Positions 7,432-14,533 of a DNA stretch of 35,190 nucleotides are shown here, in pieces (the stretch's first letter is position 1; every line of letters starts with the position of its first letter). Position numbers and translations under genes: made by a program. Source of the DNA: Bacillota bacterium. Its GTDB lineage: Bacteria; Bacillota; Sulfobacillia; JAJYWN01; JAJZPE01. Below the pieces are notes generated by a model. The model was not told where the DNA came from. It was given only the letters and a program-made list of their open reading frames with translations, and ran no database searches. The stretch spans positions 1 to 35,190 of the forward strand of contig DASXUT010000143.1 of assembly GCA_036504675.1 (NCBI GenBank). The letters are read 5' to 3'.

Positions 7432-8667
7432 GTGGAAGAGATGCTGTCCGGCGCCCTCGAGCACCTCGAGCGCGCGGTAAGGATCATCGGACTGCGGCCC
7501 GAGGTCCAAGAACTGCTCCGAAGGCCCATGCGGGTGTTGGAATTCCAGATTCCGCTGCGGATGGACGACGGGACCGCGAGGATCTTCACCGCCTACCGAG
7601 TCCACCATAATGACGCCATCGGACCGACCAGGGACGGCACCAGGATCCGTCCGGACCTCAGCCTCGACGAGGTCAAGGCCCTGGCCCTGATCATGACCGT
7701 CAAACACGCCCTGGTGGGCATCCCGGCCGGCGGTGGCAAGGGTGGCATCGTCGCCGACCCGTCGAAGCTGAGTCCTTGGGAGCTGGAGCGTCTGGTGAGG
7801 GCCTTCATTCGGCGCCTTCAGCCCAAGGGAAGCTGGGTCGACGTACCGGGGGCCGACATCGGCACCGACCCGCGGACGATGGCCTGGATGCTAGATGAGT
7901 ATGAGCAGGTGATGGGCGTCCACCAGCCGACGGCGATCAACGACAAGCCGCCGGAAGTCGGCGGCTCCATCGGCGGCGAGGAGGCCACCGGACGCGGCGT
8001 CCATTACCTGACGGTCGAGGAGGCCGAGCGGGCCGGCCTGATCCCGGCCGAGACCCGGGTGGTCATCCAGGGCTTCGGCCAGGTCGGCAGCCACGCCGCG
8101 AAGTTCCTCCAGGCCGACGGCTATCGGGTCATCGCCGTCAGCGACGTCAAAGGTGGCGTGAAGAACCCGAGCGGGCTGGACATCCCGGCCCTCCTGGCCC
8201 ACGTCAAGAAGACTGGCTACGTGGCCGGTTTTCCGTGGGGCGCCCCGGTCTCCAACGAGGAACTCCTGGAGACGGAGTGCGAAATCCTCATCCCGGCCGC
8301 CGTTCAAGACGTCATCAACGACAGGAACGCCGCTCGAGTGGAGGCCAAGGTGGTCATCGAGGCGGCCAACGCCCCGGTCACTCCGGACGGGGAGCGGATC
8401 CTCCTGGCCCGCGGGGTCGGCGTCGTCCCCGACGTCCTGGCCAACTCGGGTGGGGTCATCGTCTGCCACTTCGAGCGGCAGCAGGGCTTGACCGACTCCT
8501 ACTGGGACCTGTCGACCGTCCGCGAGCGGCTGAGGACGACCATCACCCGGGCCTACCGAGAGGTCCAAGGACGCAGCCGGGAGGCTGGAATCACGATGCG
8601 CGAGGCGGCCTGGTCCATCGCCCTGGGCCGGGTGGCCAAGGCCGTCGAGCTGCGGGGATGGGTGTGA
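7432..8667 (+). CDS. gdhA: Glu/Leu/Phe/Val-type dehydrogenase (probable glutamate dehydrogenase)
   Basis: A 411-residue cytoplasmic oxidoreductase that interconverts an L-amino acid (probably glutamate) and its 2-oxo acid plus ammonia with NAD(P). The N-terminal substrate domain has 'TVKHALVGIPAGGGKGGIVADP', the family's Lys-containing GGGKGG substrate loop, and 'DVPGADIGTDPRTMAWMLDEY' with the catalytic Asp. The C-terminal domain opens with the dinucleotide loop 'GFGQVGSHAA'. Length is normal for the bacterial 410-430-residue class. The GTG at 7432 follows AAGGAGGGG by eight bases. It lies between the U32-like gene and a leader/terminator region ahead of the aminotransferase operon. Regenerating 2-oxoglutarate for that aminotransferase is a sensible role. 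Leucine or another amino acid as substrate cannot be excluded from sequence alone. Confidence 0.9.
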   Translation: MEEMLSGALEHLERAVRIIGLRPEVQELLRRPMRVLEFQIPLRMDDGTARIFTAYRVHHNDAIGPTRDGTRIRPDLSLDEVKALALIMTVKHALVGIPAGGGKGGIVADPSKLSPWELERLVRAFIRRLQPKGSWVDVPGADIGTDPRTMAWMLDEYEQVMGVHQPTAINDKPPEVGGSIGGEEATGRGVHYLTVEEAERAGLIPAETRVVIQGFGQVGSHAAKFLQADGYRVIAVSDVKGGVKNPSGLDIPALLAHVKKTGYVAGFPWGAPVSNEELLETECEILIPAAVQDVINDRNAARVEAKVVIEAANAPVTPDGERILLARGVGVVPDVLANSGGVIVCHFERQQGLTDSYWDLSTVRERLRTTITRAYREVQGRSREAGITMREAAWSIALGRVAKAVELRGWV

Positions 8668-8682
8668 GCAGGGCGGCCGCAC

Positions 8683-8710
8683 CACCGGCGCCGGCCCGGT
8701 CCACCGGCCG
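8683..8710 (+). other. GC-rich hairpin after the dehydrogenase gene
   Basis: The run GCCGGCCCGGT and ACCGGCCGGC can fold back with one bulged C, 15-40 bases after the gdhA stop. No T-run follows. It may protect the 3' end of the gdhA message or slow polymerase before the UAG-rich leader. Confidence 0.4.
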
Positions 8711-8763
8711 GCGGCCAGAGAAGGAAAAGGGGCCCCGATGAAGAATGGGTCCGAAGGCGAAAA

Positions 8764-8783
8764 TAGAGTTAGCAGTAGGATAG
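8764..8783 (+). promoter_or_regulatory. Cluster of four UAG triplets, candidate HutP-like binding site
   Basis: TAG occurs at 8764, 8770, 8776 and 8781, giving spacings of six, six and five bases in an otherwise very GC-rich sequence where TAG is rare. HutP binds RNA through UAG/NAG triplets separated by a few bases in the hut leader of Bacillus. The cluster lies 37 bases before a strong intrinsic terminator, upstream of an operon that itself encodes a HutP-like protein. In B. subtilis the spacing between triplets is four bases, against two to three here, so a match in detail is not claimed. Confidence 0.5.
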
Positions 8784-8786
8784 GGA

Positions 8787-8803
8787 CCGGGGCAGCCCCC
8801 CGG
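8787..8803 (+). other. GC hairpin between the UAG cluster and the terminator
   Basis: CCGGGG (8787-8792) and CCCCGG (8798-8803) pair perfectly around a five-base loop. It starts four bases after the last UAG and may hold the UAG triplets in a single-stranded exposed position or take part in terminator switching. Confidence 0.45.
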
Positions 8804-8819
8804 AGTGCCTGAGTGAACG

Positions 8820-8855
8820 AGTGGACCCTAGACCGAGGGTCCACTTTGTGTTTTT
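8820..8855 (+). terminator. Strong intrinsic terminator, likely attenuator of the downstream operon
   Basis: AGTGGACCCT (8820-8829) pairs perfectly with AGGGTCCACT (8836-8845) around AGACCG, followed by TTGTGTTTTT. An alternative partner exists upstream: GGGTCC at 8747-8752 can pair with GGACCC at 8823-8828, which would destroy the terminator stem and enclose the UAG cluster. No separate strong promoter was recognised between it and the next gene, so read-through would have to be controlled. Confidence 0.85.
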
Positions 8856-8938
8856 CCGGCCCAGGCCTTTCGGGCCGGCCGTTTGACTGGATGACTATCC
8901 GCGGGCGGGGGAGGTGAATCGAAACGAGTCCAGAGTCT

Positions 8939-9675
8939 GTGGTTTCCGCGTTGATCCAAGCCTCAGCGGGTCCCGACAAACCGGCCAACCCGGCCAAGCA
9001 CGTCGACCTGATCAGGGAGGCGGCGGCCCGGGGCGCTCAGATCATCTGCCTCCAAGAGCTCTTCTCCAGCTACTATTCTGGGGCGGTGCGCGATCCTGGC
9101 TGGTTCTTGGCGGCCGAACCGATCCCCGGCCCGACCAGCGAGGTCATGGGGAAGCTGGCCAAGGAGCTGGGCGTGGCCCTCATCGTGCCGATGGCCGAGG
9201 CCGGTTCTGGGAGGGGTTCTACTTCCGGCCCGGCGACCTGGGATACCCGGTCTTCCAGACCGCCTTCGCCAAGGTCGGGGTGTTCATCGACTTTGACCGG
9301 CATTTCCCGGAAGTCCCGCGGATCCTGGCCCTCAAAGGGGCGGAGATCCTCTACAACCCCTGCACTACGGTGATGGACCTGTCCCGGTACATCTGGTTCA
9401 TCGAGCAGCGGGGTCACGCCGTGGTCAACGGGGTCTTCGTCGGGACGATCAACCGGGTCGGCCTCGAACCCCTGAACCCCGGGACCTATTACGGGACCAG
9501 CTACTTCTGCGATCCCTGCGGCGAGATCCTGGCCCAGGGCAGCCAGGAAAGTGACGAGATCGTCCTGGCGACCCTCGACCTGACCCGGGTGGCCCAGGAG
9601 AAGGAACGCTGGAACTTCGTCCGGAACCGTCGCCCCGATACATATGGCGGATTGATCGAGCCCGGCCGCGAGTGA
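8939..9675 (+). pseudogene. Decayed carbon-nitrogen hydrolase (beta-ureidopropionase / N-carbamoylputrescine amidase type)
   Basis: From GTG 8939 the frame reads a normal nitrilase-superfamily start, 'ALIQASAGPDKP..AKHVDLIREAAARGAQIICLQELF', with the catalytic Glu of LQELF. At about 9200, right after 'LGVALIVPMAE', the frame breaks. Homology resumes in another frame with 'GFWEGFYFRPGDLGYPVFQTAFAKVGVF' and runs to 'RRPDTYGGLIEPGRE' at 9675. Roughly 35-45 residues are missing at the break, including the segment that carries the catalytic Lys. The catalytic Cys site also reads VGVFIDFDRHFPE, with Asp where family members have Cys. Two of the three triad residues are therefore lost. Intact relatives hydrolyse N-carbamoyl amides such as N-carbamoyl-beta-alanine. 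It lies 43 bases before the aminotransferase gene, matching a pyrimidine or beta-alanine catabolic order. Confidence 0.85.
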
Positions 9676-9718
9676 GTTACTGCCAGTGACTTTCGGAGGA
9701 AGACAAGGAGGCGTCAGC

Positions 9719-10996
9719 ATGAACCCGACTGTTGAGAAGTTCAAGAAGTACATGTTCCCGGCCATCGGCGTGTACTACAAGGAACCGATCGTGGCCAAGA
9801 AGGGCGAGGGGATGTACCTCTACGATGATTGCGGCCGCAAGTACCTCGACTTCTTCGGCGGGATCCTGACCACCAGCGTCGGGCACTGCCACCCGGCGGT
9901 GACCAAGGCCTTGACCGAGCAGGTCCAGACCCTCGTCCACACCTCGACCGTCTACGTCATCCCCCAGATGGTCGCCCTGGCCGAGAAGCTGGCCGAGATC
10001 ACCCCGGGCGACCTTCAGAAGTCCTTCTTCAGCAACAGTGGGACGGAGGCCAACGAGACCGCCATCCTCCTGTCGAAGCTCTTCACCGGGCGGCAGGAGG
10101 TCATCGCCCTGCGGCACGCCTACAGCGGCCGGTCGATGCTGGCCATGTCGGTCACCGCCCACGCCCCCTGGCGGGCCGGCGGCACCCACGTCCTCGGGAT
10201 CAAGCACGCCCATGCCGCCTACTGCTACCGCTGCGCCTTCGGCCAGACCTATCCCAATTGCGAGCTGCGCTGCGCCAAGGACATCGAAGAACTGATCCAG
10301 ACCGAGACCTCGGGCCAGGTGGCGGCCTTTATGGCCGAGCCGATCCAGGGCGTCGGTGGTTTCATCACCCCGCCCAAGGAGTACTTCAAGGAAGCCGTCG
10401 GGATCGTCCGCAAGTACGGCGGTCTGTTCATCTGCGACGAGGTCCAAACGGGCTTCGGCCGTACCGGCGGGAAGATGTTCGGGATCGAACACTACGGGGT
10501 CGTGCCGGACATCATGACCTTCGCCAAGGGTCTGGCCAACGGGACCCCTATCGGGACGACCATCACCCGGGCCGAAGTGGCCGACTGCTGGAAGGGGCCG
10601 ACCATCTCGACCTTCGGCGGCAACCCGGTGTCAAGCGCCGCCGCCCTGGCCACCCTGGAGGTCATCGAGAAGGAGAATGTGGTCAAGAACGCTGAAGTCA
10701 TCGGCAACCACCTCCGCCAGGGGTTGCTGGCCATGCAGGAGAAGTACCCGTGCATCGGTGAGGTTCGCGGGATGGGCCTGATGATCGGGGTCGAGGTGGT
10801 CAAGGCCAACAAGGAACCGGCGGCAGACCTCGTCGTTCAGATCTTCGAGAAGACTCGCGAACTCGGGTTGCTCATCGGCAAGGGTGGCCTGTACAACAAC
10901 GTCATCCGGATCACCCCGCCGATGACCGTCGGCCAGGCCGACGCCGATGAGGCCCTGCGCGTTCTGGACCAGGCTTTCGCTTCCCTGCCGAAGTGA
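9719..10996 (+). CDS. Class-III PLP aminotransferase (AGXT2 / beta-alanine aminotransferase type)
   Basis: A 425-residue cytoplasmic transaminase. The fold landmarks are present: 'YLDFFGGILTTSVGHCHPAV' near the N-terminus, 'FSNSGTEANETAI' binding the PLP phosphate, 'GGLFICDEVQTGFGRTG' with the Asp that contacts the pyridine nitrogen, and Lys270 in 'MTFAKGLANGTPIG' as the Schiff-base lysine. The overall pattern is closest to the alanine-glyoxylate 2 and beta-alanine/pyruvate group. A Cys-rich insert ('YCYRCAFGQTYPNCELRC', near residue 165) is seen in many bacterial members. The ATG at 9719 has AAGGAGG eight bases upstream. It sits between the broken C-N hydrolase and the HutP-like and semialdehyde dehydrogenase genes. 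Beta-alanine to malonate semialdehyde is a natural reading, with 3-aminoisobutyrate or GABA as alternatives. Confidence 0.9.
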   Translation: MNPTVEKFKKYMFPAIGVYYKEPIVAKKGEGMYLYDDCGRKYLDFFGGILTTSVGHCHPAVTKALTEQVQTLVHTSTVYVIPQMVALAEKLAEITPGDLQKSFFSNSGTEANETAILLSKLFTGRQEVIALRHAYSGRSMLAMSVTAHAPWRAGGTHVLGIKHAHAAYCYRCAFGQTYPNCELRCAKDIEELIQTETSGQVAAFMAEPIQGVGGFITPPKEYFKEAVGIVRKYGGLFICDEVQTGFGRTGGKMFGIEHYGVVPDIMTFAKGLANGTPIGTTITRAEVADCWKGPTISTFGGNPVSSAAALATLEVIEKENVVKNAEVIGNHLRQGLLAMQEKYPCIGEVRGMGLMIGVEVVKANKEPAADLVVQIFEKTRELGLLIGKGGLYNNVIRITPPMTVGQADADEALRVLDQAFASLPK

Positions 10997-11061
10997 GCTG
11001 ACCCCAGGCTGACCCCGGTCGTCCCGATCAGGCCATGTCTGCCCCACCCAGGAGGGCTGAG

Positions 11062-11501
11062 ATGGACCCGGCAATCACTTCAACGTCCATGGGCTGGGCC
11101 CGGAAAAGGCCGCCTTGTGCCTTCTCCTGGCCAGCTCCCGCGAGGAAGAAGCCCGGCTCAAGCAGACCCTCGAGCGGACGGGCCTGTACAAGTGCGCCGT
11201 TACCGAGGTCGGGGCGAAGCTGGCCGGGTTCAAGCAGAAGGTGGTCGGGTCGGTGGTCGCCGCCGCCCTCGACTGCGGGGTCGTCTCACGCACTCCCCAT
11301 CACGTCCATGCCCTCATCCACGCGGCCCATGAGGCCTGCCAGCCGTTCCTCGACAGTGCGCTGGTCGAAGACCTCGGGGTCAAGGTGGCGATCGTCCGCG
11401 ACAGCCGATGGGTGGTCGTGGCCATGTTCGGCGAGTGCGCCGCCCACCACCTGACCGACCACAAGCAGGTCGGGTTGGGTGTCATGCACATGGCCTATTG
11501 A
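11062..11501 (+). CDS. HutP-family RNA-binding antiterminator-like protein (start frameshifted or alternative start at 11115)
   Basis: From TTG 11115 the frame gives 128 residues of HutP fold: helix 'LLLASSREEEARLKQTLERTG', strand 'KCAVTEVGAKLAGF', helix 'VVGSVVAAALDCGVV', then 'HALIHAAHEA', 'VKVAIVRDSRWVVVAMFGE' and 'VGLGVMHM'. His65, His69 and His125 (numbered from 11115) line up with the HutP metal and ligand histidines His73, His77 and His138. In Bacillus, HutP with Mg2+ and L-histidine binds UAG-rich RNA and blocks a terminator. Homology continues upstream of 11115 ('HGLGPEKAA'), but that frame has no start codon. An ATG at 11062 with AGGAGGG before it is one frame off. One extra G in the CCGGC at 11068-11072 would join them. 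It lies in a non-histidine operon, 65 bases after the aminotransferase and 40 before mmsA. Confidence 0.75.
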
Positions 11502-11541
11502 GTTTTCGCCGCAACCTTCGAAAAGAGGAGTCGTTGCCAAG

Positions 11542-13056
11542 ATGGCCATCAAGAGGCTGCGCTACTTTGTCGACGGCGAATGGCGGGAGACGAAGTCCGG
11601 CAAGTACATGCCGGTGACCAACTCGAGCACCGGCGAGGTCATGGCCGAGGCCCCGTGCTGCACGGCGGACGAGGTCAACGCGGCCGTCGCCGCCGCCGCC
11701 AAGGCCTTCCCGGACTGGTCGGACACGCCAATCACGGCCCGCGTCCAGTATATGTTCAAGTTCAAGGCCATTCTCGATCAGCACCTCGACGAGCTGGCCA
11801 CCCTGACCTCGATGGAGCTCGGCAAGAACATGGACGAGGCCCGGGGGGACATCCTTAAGGCCATTGAGGTGGTCGAGCTGGCCTGCGCCCTCCCGGTGAC
11901 GATGCAGGGCGATTCGCTGATGAACGTGTCCAACGGCATCGACACGGTGATGTACCGCGAGCCTGTCGGGGTCTTCGCCGGCATCGTCCCGTTCAACTTC
12001 CCGGCGATGATCCCTTACGGCTGGATGATCCCCCTCTGCATCACCACCGGCAACACCTTCGTCCTGAAGGCCGCCAGCCAGACCCCGCAGACCGCCCTCC
12101 GCATCGCCGAGCTCCTCCAGGAGATCGGCCTGCCGAAGGGGGTCGTCAACATCGTCACCTGCAGCCGCAACGAGGCCGAGTTGCTCCTCAAGCACCCAGA
12201 CGTCAGGGGTATCTCCTACGTCGGCTCGACCAGCGTCGGCCGGCACATCTACGCCACCGCCGCCGCCAACGGCAAGCGGGTCCAGGTCCTCGGTGAAGCC
12301 AAGAACCACGCCCTGGTCCTCCGCGACGCCCACCTGGAGCAGGCCGCCCACGTCATCATCAACTCCACCTTCGGCTGCGCCGGGATGCGCTGCATGGCCC
12401 TGCCGGTCGTCTGCGTCGAGGATGAGGTGGCCGACGAGTTCGTCTCCTACCTGGCCAGGTTCGCCAAGGAACGGAAGATCGGCTGCGCCTATGATCCCAA
12501 GACCGAGCTGGGCCCGGTGGTCTCGGCCGAGCACAGGCAGTCGATCATCAACTGGATCAGCAAGGGCCTCGAGGAAGGGGCCAAGCTGGTCCTGGACGGA
12601 CGCAATGTGGTCGTCCCCGGCTTCGAGGGCGGCTTCTTTGTCGGGCCGACCATTCTCGACCAGGTCAAGCCGGGAATGAGCGTCGGCGATACCGAGATCT
12701 TCGGGCCGGTCACCTGCATCAAGAGGGTCAAGGACTTCGAGGAAGGCCTGGCCATCATGAACGCCAGCCCGTACGCCAACGGGTCCTGCATCTTCACCGA
12801 GAGCGGCCATGCCGCCCGCGAGTTCGCCAAACGGACCCACGGCGGGATGGTCGGGGTCAACGTCGGCATCCCCGTGCCCATCTCGGTCTTCCCCTTCTCC
12901 GGCCACAAGAACTCGTTCCTCGGCGACCTCCACGTGATGGGTCGCGACGGGATGATCTTCTACACCGAGTCGAAGTCGGTCACCCAGCGTTGGTTCGGCC
13001 GGGCCAAGCGGGCGGAGAAGGTGTCGACCTGGGAGGGGACGATCACTCGGAAGTAG
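11542..13056 (+). CDS. mmsA: CoA-acylating (methyl)malonate-semialdehyde dehydrogenase
   Basis: A 504-residue aldehyde dehydrogenase of the MmsA/IolA branch, which oxidises malonate or methylmalonate semialdehyde with NAD and CoA to acetyl- or propionyl-CoA plus CO2. Diagnostic blocks are 'GIVPFNFPAMIPYGWMIPLCITTGNTFVLKAA', the 'SYVGSTSVGRHIYATAAANGKRVQ' nucleotide region, and the catalytic Cys284 in 'GCAGMRCMALPVVCV'. Relatives read GERCMA there, so Glu is replaced by Met next to the nucleophile. The tail 'FFTESKSVTQRWF'-like ending is typical. The ATG at 11542 is preceded by AAAGAGGAG. Its place after the aminotransferase completes a route from a beta-amino acid to an acyl-CoA. A terminator follows at 13136. 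Length and order match the family with no sign of damage. Confidence 0.92.
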   Translation: MAIKRLRYFVDGEWRETKSGKYMPVTNSSTGEVMAEAPCCTADEVNAAVAAAAKAFPDWSDTPITARVQYMFKFKAILDQHLDELATLTSMELGKNMDEARGDILKAIEVVELACALPVTMQGDSLMNVSNGIDTVMYREPVGVFAGIVPFNFPAMIPYGWMIPLCITTGNTFVLKAASQTPQTALRIAELLQEIGLPKGVVNIVTCSRNEAELLLKHPDVRGISYVGSTSVGRHIYATAAANGKRVQVLGEAKNHALVLRDAHLEQAAHVIINSTFGCAGMRCMALPVVCVEDEVADEFVSYLARFAKERKIGCAYDPKTELGPVVSAEHRQSIINWISKGLEEGAKLVLDGRNVVVPGFEGGFFVGPTILDQVKPGMSVGDTEIFGPVTCIKRVKDFEEGLAIMNASPYANGSCIFTESGHAAREFAKRTHGGMVGVNVGIPVPISVFPFSGHKNSFLGDLHVMGRDGMIFYTESKSVTQRWFGRAKRAEKVSTWEGTITRK

Positions 13057-13135
13057 GGAAGGGTCATCCGATCACTCGATTGCCCGATTGCCCTCAAGAG
13101 CAGTTCCTATCGATCCCCAGGCCCAAAAGGCAAGA

Positions 13136-13164
13136 CCCGCCCGGCGACGCCGGACGGGCCTTTT
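13136..13164 (+). terminator. Intrinsic terminator after mmsA
   Basis: CCCG-C-CCGGC pairs with GCCGG-A-CGGG around the loop GAC, with one C/A mismatch, followed by CCTTTT. It separates the catabolic operon from the convergent DUF3006/metallo-hydrolase pair and may act in both directions. Confidence 0.75.
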
Positions 13165-13205
13165 CCTTTCTGGTGGCTTTCGGGACGGTTTCGCGGTCCC
13201 GCGGC

Positions 13206-13409
13206 TCATTCACCCCGGAGCCGCTTGATGGTCGCCTCGGCTTCCCGCCGTCGCCGGGCCGTCTCATCCTCGTCGAGCTCCAGACGGACAGTGAGGACGC
13301 TGCCCTCCCGAGCGCCGGCCGGCAATTCGGCCGCGGGCAACTCGACCGTCGAGTCGCCCCACTCGAGGACGGCCAGTTCTCCTTCAATTCGGTCGACGAT
13401 AACCTTCAT
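13206..13409 (-). CDS. DUF3006 small protein
   Basis: A 67-residue acidic protein beginning 'MKVIVDRIEGELAVLEWGDSTVELPAAELPAGAREGSVLTV' and ending in a charged helix 'DETARRRREAEATIKRLRGE'. This strand-rich start ('VDRIEG..AVLE') followed by a Lys/Arg/Glu helix is the DUF3006 pattern common in Bacillota, a family of unknown function. The ATG at 13409 has GAGGAGGTG upstream at good spacing. It starts 12 bases after the stop of the ComEC-like metallo-hydrolase on the same strand. The pairing of these two families recurs in Bacillota, so they probably act together. It has no membrane segment or signal peptide and is complete. Confidence 0.85.
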   Translation of the reverse strand: MKVIVDRIEGELAVLEWGDSTVELPAAELPAGAREGSVLTVRLELDEDETARRRREAEATIKRLRGE

Positions 13410-13421
13410 CGGCTCACCTCC

Positions 13422-14342
13422 TCATCGCTCCGCCTTGACCCTGACCGACTCCCCGTCGGTGGAGATGACGATCGTCCCTTCCAGATCGGTCCGGTGAACG
13501 ATCACCGCCCTTGCCTTCAGCCGGTCCAGGGTGACCTTGGCGGGATGGCCGTAGCTGTTCCCGGCTCCCACCGAGATGACCGCGGTGCTCGGCTTGACCT
13601 TGGCCAGCAAGGCCTCGGTGGTCCCGCTGTCGCTGCCGTGGTGACCGACCTTGATCACGTCGCTCTGGATCGCGACCGCCGAGGCCAGGAGGTCCTTCTC
13701 CTCGGCGGCCTCGGCGTCGCCCATCAGGATGGCGGCGAAGCGGCCATAGGTCAGACGGACCACGGCCGAACTGTTGTTGGCGTCATCGGTCGGGGCCTTC
13801 GGGGCGAGGAAAGCGAAGCCCAGCCCAGCCTCGAGGTCCACGGCCACCCCGGCCCTCGCTTCGTGATAGGGTATCTTCAAGGACTCGATCAGTCTGAGCA
13901 GGTCGGCGTAGGTCTCCGTGGTCGCCGGGTAGCCCGGGTCATAGATCGCCTTGACTGGGAAGGCCTTGAGGACCTTGGCCATCCCGCCGATGTGGTCGGT
14001 GTGCGGGTGGGTGATGACCATCGCATCGAGCTCCTTGATCCCGGCGGCCTTGAGGTAGCCGACCACGACGTCGCCGCCGGCCGACTCACCCGCGTCGATG
14101 AGGACCGCGCGGCCGCCCGGCGTCCGGATGAGGATCGCGTCGGCCTGCCCGACGTCGATGAAGTGGAGTTCGAGCGGGTCGCCGTGGCCCGTCACCGTGG
14201 AGGGCGCGGGGGGCGGCGGGGCGGGGGCCTGCGCCCGGAGGCAACCGGCCGCGTTCCAGACGAAGCCGGCGACCAGCAACCCGACCAGACAACCGAGGAA
14301 AAACCGGCGGAGGGAGAGGTTCCTGTGGATGAGCGGACGCAC
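13422..14342 (-). CDS. ComEC-like metallo-beta-lactamase-fold hydrolase, exported or lipoprotein
   Basis: A 306-residue protein with an N-terminal hydrophobic segment (about 14-33) ending in AAGC with Cys34, a plausible lipobox, then a proline-rich spacer and a metallo-hydrolase domain. The metal motif is THPHTDHIGG (His112, His114, Asp116, His117), preceded by 'HFIDVGQADAILIRTPGGRAVLIDAG' and followed by 'IKVGHHGSDSGT' and 'SVGAGNSYGHP'. These are the marks of the ComEC/Rec2 C-terminal hydrolase group (COG2333), thought to cut nucleic acid or phosphodiesters outside the membrane. There is no ComEC channel domain. The GTG at 14342 follows AGGAGG by seven bases, and the longer open frame upstream has no such site. 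It is the first gene of a pair with DUF3006. Confidence 0.88.
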   Translation of the reverse strand: MRPLIHRNLSLRRFFLGCLVGLLVAGFVWNAAGCLRAQAPAPPPPAPSTVTGHGDPLELHFIDVGQADAILIRTPGGRAVLIDAGESAGGDVVVGYLKAAGIKELDAMVITHPHTDHIGGMAKVLKAFPVKAIYDPGYPATTETYADLLRLIESLKIPYHEARAGVAVDLEAGLGFAFLAPKAPTDDANNSSAVVRLTYGRFAAILMGDAEAAEEKDLLASAVAIQSDVIKVGHHGSDSGTTEALLAKVKPSTAVISVGAGNSYGHPAKVTLDRLKARAVIVHRTDLEGTIVISTDGESVRVKAER

Positions 14343-14456
14343 GTTGCTTCCTCCTGATCGGGCCGCCTTGCCCGCCGACCCCAGGGCTGGCCAAGCAAGG
14401 CGAAGGGGCCTGCCCTCTCCTATTCGCCATTTGGCTCCGGAGCTCCCCCCGAGCAC

Positions 14457-14495
14457 CGGGACAAGAAGAGACCGTGGTCATGGGTGGCCACGGTC
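14457..14495 (-). terminator. Terminator of the nickel operon (minus strand)
   Basis: GACCGTGG (14470-14477) and CCACGGTC (14488-14495) form an eight-pair stem with a ten-base loop. Read on the minus strand, it is followed by CTCTTCTTGTCC, a pyrimidine run rich in T. It lies about 40 bases after the end of nikO. Confidence 0.65.
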
Positions 14496-14533
14496 GTCGG
14501 CCTTGGTCAAGCGAGCCGGCTGGCTGGCTCCGA

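Noticed and set aside
8741-8860. Considered a T-box or another known riboswitch before the aminotransferase operon
   Set aside because: No AGGGUGGNACCGCG T-box sequence and no core of any riboswitch class I know. Only UAG triplets, a small hairpin and a terminator are visible.
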